Of a stretch of 64,000 nt of DNA, positions 7,762 through 16,200 are shown piece after piece. The stretch spans positions 186,001-250,000 of the forward strand of contig JALNZG010000002.1 in assembly GCA_023229425.1 (NCBI GenBank), given 5' to 3'. Position numbers and translations under genes: made by a program. Each line of letters begins with the position of its first letter. Positions within the stretch are counted from its first letter, which is position 1. The notes beneath the pieces were generated by a model, which made no database searches, had not been told where the DNA came from, and worked only from the letters and a program-made list of their open reading frames with translations. Source of the DNA: Ignavibacteriaceae bacterium. GTDB lineage: Bacteria > Bacteroidota > Ignavibacteria > Ignavibacteriales > Ignavibacteriaceae.

Positions 7762-10700
7762 ATGATAAAAAAAGGTAAACCTAAAAAAGTATTAATCCTC
7801 GGAAGCGGTGCGCTGCAAATCGGACAAGCCGGTGAGTTTGATTATTCCGGTTCGCAAGCAATCAAAGCGTTGAAAGAAGACGGTATTGAGACCGTCCTCA
7901 TCAACCCAAACATCGCAACCATTCAAACATCCGAACATCTTGCAGACAAAGTTTATTTCATCCCGATCAAGACCGAGTTCGTTGAAAAGGTAATTGAAAA
8001 AGATAAACCCGATGCGATCCTTCTCGGCTTTGGCGGTCAAACGGCACTCAATGTTGGCGTTGAATTATTCGACAGAGGAATTTTAGAAAAGCATAACGTT
8101 AAAGTACTTGGCACTTCGGTTGATGCTATAAAAGATACCGAAGACCGATTTCTTTTTGCTAAACGTGTAAACGAAGTTGGACTGAAAGTAGCGCGAAGCA
8201 AAACCGTTGCAAATGTCGATGAAGCAATTGCCGCCGGAAAAGTAATCGGTTATCCGCTGATGGTGCGTATTGCGTATGCGCTCGGCGGACTCGGCTCCGG
8301 AATCGTAAACAATAAAGAAGAATTGGTTGATAAAGCCAAACGCGCTTTCTCGTTTACAAAGCAAATTTTAATTGAAGAATCGCTTTACGGTTGGAAAGAA
8401 GTTGAGTACGAGATCGTACGCGACCGATACAATAACTGCATCACCATTTGTAATATGGAAAATGTCGATCCGATGGGAATACACACGGGCGACAGCGTTG
8501 TGGTTGCGCCGGTGCAAACGCTTTCTTCTCATGAAAATTTCAAACTTCGTTCCATCGGAATAAAACTCATCCGCCATCTCGGCATCGTTGGCGAGTGTAA
8601 TATTCAATACGCGCTCGATCCCCATTCGGATGACTACAGAATTATTGAAGTGAACGCGCGTCTCAGTAGAAGTTCCGCGCTTGCGTCAAAGGCCACCGGT
8701 TATCCACTTGCGTTTATTGCTACAAAACTTTCGCTCGGTTATAATTTAAATGAAATTGAAAACAGCATTACAAAAGAAACTTCTTCGTGCTTTGAACCTG
8801 CGCTTGATTACATCGTACTAAAATATCCGCGCTGGGATCTGCAAAAATTCAAAGCCGTTTCAACGCAACTTGGGACTGAAATGAAATCTGTCGGCGAGGT
8901 AATGTCAATCGGTAGATCGTTTGAAGAAGTGCTGCAAAAAGCAATGCGTATGCTTGATGTAGGTTACAACGGTTTTGTTGTGAACGATCTCGATACAAAA
9001 ATTACCGACGACTTACTTGCAAAACCAACAGACAAGCGCATTTCCCTTCTTGCAAAAGCTATTGAAGAAGGCTACACAGTCGATCGCTTGCACGAGTTGA
9101 CAAAGATTGACCGCTGGTTCTTATATAAAATGAAGAACATCGTTGAGCATCAAAATAAATTAAGAAAGCCGAAACTTGAAAATGTAGATTCTGAATTATT
9201 ACTTGAAGCGAAACAAAAAGGATTTTCAGACAAACAAATTGCTTTGCTTACAAACTCTGATGAGTTTGAGGTTCGTTCAAAAAGAAAAGAATTAAATATC
9301 ATTCCTTTTGTAAAACAGATCGATACACTTGCGGCGGAATACCCGGCGCAGACAAATTATTTGTACATGACCTACAACGGAAACGAAGATGATATTCCCT
9401 CGAAAGAGGATAATCAAATCATCGTTCTCGGCGGCGGTGCGTACCGCATCGGCTCTTCGGTAGAATTTGATTGGTGCTGTGTTAATTCGGTTTTAACCTT
9501 AGGCAAACTGAATTACAAAACCATAATGATCAACTACAACCCGGAAACCGTTAGCACAGACCACGACATTTGCGATAAATTATATTTTGAAGAAATGAGT
9601 CTTGAGCGGGTGCTTGATATTTACGAAAAAGAAAATCCGCTTGGCGTTATCGTTTCAATGGGGGGACAAATTCCGAACAACCTTGCGGTAAAATTATTTA
9701 ACAAAGGTGTAAACATTCTTGGAACCTCTCCGGCAAAAATTGATAACGCAGAAAACCGGCACAAGTTCTCGCAAATTTTAGATCAGCTTGATATTGACCA
9801 GCCTGAGTGGAATGAGCTTACGAATTTAGAAGAAGCGAAAAAATTTGCGGACAATGTTGGTTACCCGGTTCTGATTCGTCCAAGTTATGTTTTAAGCGGT
9901 GCGGCAATGAGCATCGTGCTTACGGAAAATGAACTTGAAGAATATTTGAAGAAAGCTTCGGATATTAGTCAGGAACATCCGGTGGTAATCAGTAAATTTA
10001 TCACCGATGCGCGAGAAATTGAAGTTGATGCAGTTGCTGAAAACGGCGAACTTTATTGCTATGCAATTTCGGAACATGTTGAAAATGCCGGTGTACACAG
10101 CGGCGATGCTACGATCGTCCTTCCGCCGCAACGAACCTATTTGGAAACAATGCGGCGTGTAAAAATTATTACCAAAGAAATTGCCCGCGAACTGGAAATT
10201 ACCGGACCGTTCAATATGCAGTTTATCGCTAAAGATAACGATGTAAAAGTAATCGAGTGTAACCTCCGCGCTTCGCGAAGTTTTCCGTTTGTTTCAAAAG
10301 TTTTGAAAATCAATTTCATTGATATTGCAACAAAATTAATTATGGGGCAGCATCTTCCGAAGATAGATAAATCATCTTTCGACTTGGACTACGTTGGCGT
10401 TAAAGCTTCACAATTTTCTTTTACAAGATTAAAAGGAAGCGATCCGGTTGTGGGAGTTGAAATGTCGTCAACCGGAGAAGTTGCTTGTCTCGGCGATGAT
10501 TTTAACGAAGCATTTTTAAAAAGTATGTTGTCGGTCGGATTTAAAATCCCGCAGAAAGGTGTTTTGCTTTCGACAGGAACCTTGAAAGAGAAAGCAGAAT
10601 TTTTGGAAGAATTAAAAACACTCCGCAAAATGGGATTGAAGTTTTACGGGACCAAAGGAACTGCCGACTTTTACGGCGAAAGCGGAATTGAAGTTGAAAC

Positions 10701-10956
10701 GCTTCACCGTCCGTTTGATAATCAAGAGCCGGGAATACTATCACATTTGCAAGATGGTAAAATTGATCTGGTTATTAACATTCCAAAAACTTCAGAAAAG
10801 GAGGAACTCGACAGCGATTACCTGGTACGCCGCCGTGCAGTTGATTTGAATATTCCTCTCATTACAAATCTGCAATTCGCAAAACGGTTTGTAAAATCTC
10901 TGCGTAAATATTCATCGGGAGAATTGCAGATTAAAAGCTGGGATGAGTACATGTAG
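7762..10956 (+). CDS. carB: Carbamoyl-phosphate synthase large subunit
   Basis: CarB makes carbamoyl phosphate from bicarbonate, two ATP and ammonia delivered by CarA. The 1064 residues show the internal duplication: the carboxy-phosphate half (start KKVLILGSGALQIGQAGEFD, ATP-grasp about 130-400 with RIAYALGGLGSGIV), an oligomerisation domain about 400-550, and the carbamoyl-phosphate half from about residue 552 (IIVLGGGAYRIGSSVEFDW, ATP-grasp with RPSYVLSGAAM). A methylglyoxal-synthase-like allosteric domain from about 935 (KFYGTKGTADFYGESGIEV) binds effectors in homologs. All parts are intact and length is normal. RAAGAAAGAG-type purine sequence precedes the ATG. Confidence 0.97.
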   Translation: MIKKGKPKKVLILGSGALQIGQAGEFDYSGSQAIKALKEDGIETVLINPNIATIQTSEHLADKVYFIPIKTEFVEKVIEKDKPDAILLGFGGQTALNVGVELFDRGILEKHNVKVLGTSVDAIKDTEDRFLFAKRVNEVGLKVARSKTVANVDEAIAAGKVIGYPLMVRIAYALGGLGSGIVNNKEELVDKAKRAFSFTKQILIEESLYGWKEVEYEIVRDRYNNCITICNMENVDPMGIHTGDSVVVAPVQTLSSHENFKLRSIGIKLIRHLGIVGECNIQYALDPHSDDYRIIEVNARLSRSSALASKATGYPLAFIATKLSLGYNLNEIENSITKETSSCFEPALDYIVLKYPRWDLQKFKAVSTQLGTEMKSVGEVMSIGRSFEEVLQKAMRMLDVGYNGFVVNDLDTKITDDLLAKPTDKRISLLAKAIEEGYTVDRLHELTKIDRWFLYKMKNIVEHQNKLRKPKLENVDSELLLEAKQKGFSDKQIALLTNSDEFEVRSKRKELNIIPFVKQIDTLAAEYPAQTNYLYMTYNGNEDDIPSKEDNQIIVLGGGAYRIGSSVEFDWCCVNSVLTLGKLNYKTIMINYNPETVSTDHDICDKLYFEEMSLERVLDIYEKENPLGVIVSMGGQIPNNLAVKLFNKGVNILGTSPAKIDNAENRHKFSQILDQLDIDQPEWNELTNLEEAKKFADNVGYPVLIRPSYVLSGAAMSIVLTENELEEYLKKASDISQEHPVVISKFITDAREIEVDAVAENGELYCYAISEHVENAGVHSGDATIVLPPQRTYLETMRRVKIITKEIARELEITGPFNMQFIAKDNDVKVIECNLRASRSFPFVSKVLKINFIDIATKLIMGQHLPKIDKSSFDLDYVGVKASQFSFTRLKGSDPVVGVEMSSTGEVACLGDDFNEAFLKSMLSVGFKIPQKGVLLSTGTLKEKAEFLEELKTLRKMGLKFYGTKGTADFYGESGIEVETLHRPFDNQEPGILSHLQDGKIDLVINIPKTSEKEELDSDYLVRRRAVDLNIPLITNLQFAKRFVKSLRKYSSGELQIKSWDEYM

Positions 10957-10980
10957 GCAGTAAAAAGTGGAAAGATAAAA

Positions 10981-11034
10981 GTCAATGGTCATTCGTCAGT
11001 AGTCATTAATGACCAGTGACTATTGACCACTGAC
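10981..11034. repeat. Imperfect palindrome built of TGGTCATT / AATGACCA words
   Basis: A perfect 12-bp centre, GTCATTAATGAC (11002-11013), is flanked on the left by GTCAATGGTCATTCGTCAGT and on the right by CAGTGACTATTGACCACTGA, which are imperfect inverted copies built from the same words. The same words (CACCAATGACCATTGAC) recur at about 34334-34352 in the ccsA-hemA gap, so this is a dispersed repeat family. It follows carB and could act as a hairpin at the transcript end, although no T-tract follows. Confidence 0.55.
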
Positions 11035-11088
11035 CAATTTGAGCTTATCATTTCCCCCCAATGTTTTAGTATAAAAAAGTAAAAACTT

Positions 11089-12240
11089 ATGGCAATCTTT
11101 TTCGCAATATTTTTCCTCGTTTACGGCTCTGCAAACTTTTATGTTTATGTGAGGGCGATGCAGGCGTTTCAGTTTCAGTCGTTCTATGCCAAATTGCTTT
11201 TTTCGGCAGTATTTATTTTGGCTGCGTCTTCGTACATCTTGACAAAAAGTCTCCTCTCAAATGTGAACTCTACATTGTATGATGTTTTCCTCTGGATCGG
11301 TTCATTTTGGTTCGCATTACTCGGTTACTTTCTTTTGTCTCTTCTGGTTATCGACATTCTTGTGCTCGTTAATCGATTTTTACATTTTTTACCTCAATTC
11401 CTCTTTCAAGATTACGCCAAAACCAAATTGCTTACCGGATTAATAGTTCTCCTTCTTGTTTTCATTACAGTAACGTGGGGTTATATCAACGCCAACAACA
11501 TCAAGTTGAAAACGATCCAACTTTCGATTCCCAAGAAGAATTCGTCGCTTACTTCACTTAATATTTTTTATTTCTCCGATTCCCATTTTACCCCGGTAAA
11601 CAACGGACGTATCGCAAAGAAGATCATCGATATTTCGGAACAAATAAAGCCCGATATTATTCTCATCGGCGGCGATGTTATTGACGATAAATCACTTCAT
11701 CTTAAACGAATCGGGATTGATGAAGAACTTCGCCAGCTAAAAGCGAAGTACGGAGTTTATACAATCAACGGGAACCATGAATACATTGTGAACGTAAATA
11801 ATGCTGACAATTTCTTAAACGAAAATAATGTGAAAGTCCTGCGCGATAGCATGATTACTATCGAAAATTCAGTTCAGATTATTGGTAGAGAAGACGGAAG
11901 TATTGTCGGATTTGCTCATGGAAAAAGAAAATCAGTTGCGGAATTGGTGTCATCTGCGCGGAAAGATTTACCTATAATTCTTCTCGATCATCAGCCGTTT
12001 CATCTTGCAGATGCCGCCGCTCAGAACGTTGATCTTCAACTTTCGGGACATACACACCACGGACAAATGTGGCCCTTCAACTTTATCACCAAAATGATCT
12101 ACGAGGTTAGCTGGGGTTACAAGAAAATAGCCAACACCCATTTTTATGTTTCCAGCGGAGTTGGAACATGGGGACCACCGGTTAAAGTCGGTAACGATGC
12201 CGAAGTCATAAACTTCAAAATTGAGTTTACAGAAAATTGA
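11089..12240 (+). CDS. Membrane-anchored calcineurin-like metallophosphoesterase
   Basis: A 383-residue protein with four hydrophobic segments in the first about 140 residues and a C-terminal metallophosphoesterase domain. All metal-binding motifs are present in order: YFSDSHF, IGGDVID, INGNHEY, LLDHQPF and LSGHTHHGQMWP, so a dinuclear-metal hydrolase is expected. The YkuE/YpbG-type members of this group act at the membrane on lipid-linked or nucleotide substrates; the substrate here is unknown. The start AUG is preceded by AAAAGTAAAAACTT with no clear ribosome site. It is monocistronic, separated from carB by a palindromic repeat and from the next gene by a bidirectional terminator. Confidence 0.9.
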   Translation: MAIFFAIFFLVYGSANFYVYVRAMQAFQFQSFYAKLLFSAVFILAASSYILTKSLLSNVNSTLYDVFLWIGSFWFALLGYFLLSLLVIDILVLVNRFLHFLPQFLFQDYAKTKLLTGLIVLLLVFITVTWGYINANNIKLKTIQLSIPKKNSSLTSLNIFYFSDSHFTPVNNGRIAKKIIDISEQIKPDIILIGGDVIDDKSLHLKRIGIDEELRQLKAKYGVYTINGNHEYIVNVNNADNFLNENNVKVLRDSMITIENSVQIIGREDGSIVGFAHGKRKSVAELVSSARKDLPIILLDHQPFHLADAAAQNVDLQLSGHTHHGQMWPFNFITKMIYEVSWGYKKIANTHFYVSSGVGTWGPPVKVGNDAEVINFKIEFTEN

Positions 12241-12326
12241 AATGCACGTGAGGATAAGCCAAGCAATTGCATTGAAAAGTTTGAATAGTTTCATCAACCC
12301 ACGATTGATTTTAGGACAAGATTTAC

Positions 12327-12417
12327 GAACAAGCCTCCCGACTGAGTCGGGGATTAACGAATAGCGATTTTTGATTTGTTTTTAACTTCTAAAATCAAAA
12401 ATCGTTAATCCTTGTTC
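12327..12417. repeat. Nested inverted repeat with an inserted CCCGACT hairpin
   Basis: The right arm (12392-12417) reads AAATCAAAAATCGTTAATC then CTTGTTC. The left arm is its complement but in pieces: GAACAAG (12327-12333), then an intruding palindrome with arms CCCGACT/AGTCGGG (12337-12351), then GATTAACGA (12352-12360), a 7-base insert, and TTTTTGATTT (12368-12377). It looks like an old hairpin element into which a second palindrome has inserted. Confidence 0.65.
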
Positions 12418-12457
12418 TGAGATAAAAAAAATTTGTTCTCTATTTAACCCTGTTATT

Positions 12458-12485
12458 GTAGAGACTTGCCATGGCAAGTCTTTAC
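12458..12485. repeat. Palindrome GTAGAGACTTGCC/GGCAAGTCTTTAC
   Basis: The 18-bp core GACTTGCCATGGCAAGTC (12463-12480) is a perfect palindrome, extended by GTAGA and TTTAC flanks with one mismatch. It resembles the GTAGAGAC...GTCTCTAC-type dispersed palindromes of cyanobacteria and Bacteroidetes in form. No function is implied by its position. Confidence 0.6.
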
Positions 12486-12496
12486 TGCTATATAAC

Positions 12497-12526
12497 AAAA
12501 AACCCGACTATTACAGCCGGGTTTTT
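12497..12526. terminator. Bidirectional intrinsic terminator
   Basis: AAAAAACCCG (12497-12506) pairs with CGGGTTTTT (12518-12526) across an 11-base loop, giving a T-tract in both directions. It lies between the ends of the convergent metallophosphoesterase and RlpA-like genes and can terminate both transcripts. Confidence 0.85.
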
Positions 12527-12546
12527 CTTTTTAGAAACAATTACTC

Positions 12547-13038
12547 TCAATTCAAATGAATAGCAGGAAAGTTTACACCTTTTAGACTTACTTGTTCTAC
12601 TTTGAGTTTGGCAAGTCCCTTATACATCATTCCTAATTCGTAAGCCGCCTCTTTAGACACGTCAATATTTCTACCGCGAACATAAGGACCGCGATCGTTA
12701 ATTCTTACGATAACACTTTTATCGGTTACCGGGTTGGTAAGCCTCAGTAACGTTCCGAATCGTAAGGTTTTGTGTGCGGCTGTCAAAGCTTCCTGATCAA
12801 ATTTCTCGCCGTTTGCTGTTGTTCTGCCATGAAATCTGGGTCCGTACCACGAGGCTTTCATTTCTCCTTTACTGATATAATTAATTACTGTAGTTTGTTC
12901 GTTATTAATTACATCAATAGCTGGGACAGCTTCCTTTAGTTTTGGCTCGTTCTCTTCAGGGGTTGTCTGCTCGACTGCAGTAAAACCGGCCAAAATTAAA
13001 AGAAGGCTGAAAAGCAATACTTTTGCTAATGACTTCAA
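12547..13038 (-). CDS. RlpA-like double-psi beta-barrel protein, exported
   Basis: A 163-residue exported protein. Residues 1-20 are a signal peptide (LAKVLLFSLLLILAGFTA) without a lipobox Cys, followed by a short acidic linker and an RlpA-type double-psi beta-barrel domain: KASWYGPRFHGRTTANGEKF, LTAAHKTLRFGTLLRLTN, VRINDRGPYVRGRNIDVS. RlpA homologs in some species are septal lytic transglycosylases acting on glycan without stem peptides; the conserved motif residues needed (in WYG..HGR.TA and RGP..RGR..D) are present, and the SPOR domain of E. coli RlpA is absent. It is divergent from the alpha-2-macroglobulin gene. Confidence 0.88.
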   Translation of the reverse strand: MKSLAKVLLFSLLLILAGFTAVEQTTPEENEPKLKEAVPAIDVINNEQTTVINYISKGEMKASWYGPRFHGRTTANGEKFDQEALTAAHKTLRFGTLLRLTNPVTDKSVIVRINDRGPYVRGRNIDVSKEAAYELGMMYKGLAKLKVEQVSLKGVNFPAIHLN

Positions 13039-13276
13039 TTAATCCTCTTTTTTTGTTTTTGAACGATACAAAGATAGAACTACGGAGGCTGAATTTCAAT
13101 GCTGCCGAAGTCTTAACACAAGTTTTACAAAAACGCCAAATATCCGACTTTATCGGTCTGTTGGTCGGGTTTGGTGTTTTTTTCTTTTTACCAGCCGGGT
13201 AATCCTTAATATCATTTTGTTGCAGAAACTAATTTGTTAAATTTCAGGTAACATTTATAAATGATAGGGCAGCGTT

Positions 13277-16200
13277 ATGAAGCGAACATATCTTTCAACC
13301 GTGTTATTATTTATCATCTTAACTTCTCTACTCTTTTCGCAAAGGGAACAATTAAAATTTTCACTTTCAAACTATTCAACATTCGGAACCGGAGAAAAAA
13401 TAATCATTTCCCTTTATGCCCCACCGGAAGTGAAAAGCTTCACCTTTCGACTTCTCAGGTTAAACGATCCGGTAAACTTGTTAAAAAGCGGAATGGCTGC
13501 CCGCATGCGAAACAATTTTGATATTTGGGGAAAGGATAAAGAACTTCTCACAAAATATTTTTCACTCGAACGTGAATGGAATGAAGTAATCTCTCGCACC
13601 TCCGGCAATTGGTATGGCAACACAATTTCGGTTAAACCGGTTGATGAAGCCGGAATTTACATTCTTCAGGCTCTGCGTGATGACCAGGTTGCTTACTGCC
13701 CGATTGTGGTTTCTAATTATGCTTTGATCTTTAAAAATTCGAATTCGGAGGTTTTAGCTTTTTTAGTCAATGCCAGAACGGGAAAGTTTATTCCGGAAAC
13801 TAAATTCAGTTTTTATAAGAAAGATTCTTTAATTGAATCGGGAACTGCCGGTGAAGATGGGTTCTTCTTGTTGAAGACAACCGGAAAATTAAAAGGAAAT
13901 GAAACTCTTTTAATTTCATCAGAAACTGAAGATGAAATTGTTTTTAGTAATCCCTATTTCTTCTTTGCAGATGAGTATCAGAGATACACGGCTTACACAT
14001 TCACCAACCAGCCGGTTTACCGGCCTGGTCAGAAAGTCTTTTTCAAAAGTATCCTCCGCAAAAAAGATGAATTCGATTTTTCTGTTTTAAAAGATGAAGT
14101 ATGTAAAGTTGTAATCCGCTCGCCCAAAAACGCAGAAGTTTTTTCAGACTCTTTAAGGACGAACGAGTTCGGCAGCATTTGGGGTGAATTTGTTCTGGAT
14201 GAAGAAGCGGAAATCGGCTCGTATTCAATTCAAGTTACTCTTGGCGAGCGGACTTTTTACGGCTCATTTAAAGTTGAAGAATACAAAAAGCCGGAATACA
14301 AAGTTGAAGTTACAACCGATAAGAAGAATTACTCCGGTTCAGAAACCATTTCCGGAACTGTTAAAGCCGATTATTATTTCGGTTCGCCGGTAACCACAGC
14401 AAAAGTAACGGTACAAATCTATAAAAAAAGATTTTGGATTCCCTGGTGGCATTGGTCTGAATACAACTGGTACTACGGCGGTTTGGATAGGATCAGTTAT
14501 GCAGCTTACGGGCAACCGGATTTTGTTAAACAGATAGACGGCGAAGTAAACGAAAAAGGTGAATTTCAATTTGAATTTTCTGCAGAGAAACCAACCGACT
14601 TTGATTTTACGTATGAGATTTCCGCTCAAGTTGAAGATGCTTCACGGCGGGCAATATCAAATTCAACAACGGTTTACGTTACGCGAGGAGCCTTTTCTCT
14701 CTCCACTTCAACGAGTAAATATTTTATTGCTCTCGGTGATTCAGTTCAACTTCGCGTAAATGCATTTGATTTTTCTCAGAAACCGGTAGAGACAAACTTC
14801 GAGGTAATTATCAACAAGCTCGCCGGTCATGAAAATATGATTGTAGAAAAGGTTGAAAAGTTTTCCGGCTCAACCGGTAAAGATGGAAAAGCAACGCTTG
14901 CTTTCCTTCCGCATGAAGCTGGTCAGTACAACTATGTAATTATAGCATACGATTTGAACGAGAATAAAATCTCAACTTCCGGTTCGTTCTTTGTAAATGA
15001 TAAAAACAATTTTTATTACCAGCGTTCAGGCAATGAAATTGAGATAGTTACAGACAAAGACGCCTATGAAGTCGGCGATACGCTTACCGCCATTATTTCA
15101 CTTCCGGGAAATGATCCATCGTTTGAAACCGATGTTCTTGTTTCATTTGAAAGAAACTCAATTCTTAAATTTCGAAAATATCCGGTTGAAGGAAATTCTC
15201 TTATCATCAAAGAAAAACTCACCGAAAACTATAGTCCGAATTTTACACTTTCCGTTCTTTTTATGCATGAAAGAAATCTTAATTCAAACTCAAAAATGAT
15301 TGGCGTACTCAACAAAAATAATTTCCTTTCGTTGGAAATAAAACCTGCGAAGATGATTTTCAAACCGGGTGAAAAAGCAGCGTACAAAATTTCGGTTAAG
15401 AACAACAACGGAAAACCGGTTGCAAACACCGAGCTATCTCTTGGGTTGATAGACGAAAGCATTTACGCTATACAAGAGGAAACAACCGATGACATTAAAA
15501 ATTTCTTTTATAGACCGGAACATAGTTATATCCCGATGAGTTCATCCTTAAACAGCGTTAGTTTTTCTGCTTCCAGCCGACAAACCACATTACTTGATAG
15601 GAATTTGCTCAATTCAAAAGAGCTAAAAAATAACGGTTCTTCATCACTTGAAGGAAGAATTATCTTTGATGAACATCCTAATGATTCTCTCTCGCTCTGT
15701 GTTCTCATCGTAAACGAACATGGCTATTTTATAACCAGAACACATGGACGCGGCGAATTTACCTTCAAAAATATACCGGGTGGGGATTATGAGTTTTGCA
15801 TTTTAACTTTAGACGGCAAATTTAAATTTGTTAAAAACATCTTTGTTGAAGATAAAAAGAAGAATGTGCAAGGTATTAGAGAATCCGGTTTTGAAATGCG
15901 GGAAGTTTTGACGGACGATGTAGAAGTTAGAGGTGCACGGGTTCAGATTCGCAAAGACTTTACTAATGCCACACAAATCGAAAGTAACCTTGCTATCAAA
16001 GCAAGTAGTGAGAAGGATGTCCAACTTGTTACTCCTGAAGTGCGAAAGAATTTTGTTGATGCCGCGTTCTGGCAGCCGGGTTTTGTTACGGATGAAAACG
16101 GCGAAGCGGAAATTTCTTTAACGCTGCCGGACAATTTAACTTCGTGGCGCGCAACGGTTCGCGGAATAACTAAAAATACTGAAGTCGGACAAGGAACGAA

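Larger units (their letters stand above)
12241..12546. other. 306-bp intergenic region packed with inverted repeats
   Basis: No gene is seen. The space between the convergent metallophosphoesterase and RlpA-like genes contains three separate structures, listed individually: a long nested inverted repeat (12327-12417), an 18-bp perfect palindrome with flanks (12458-12485) and a terminator (12497-12526). Confidence 0.7.
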
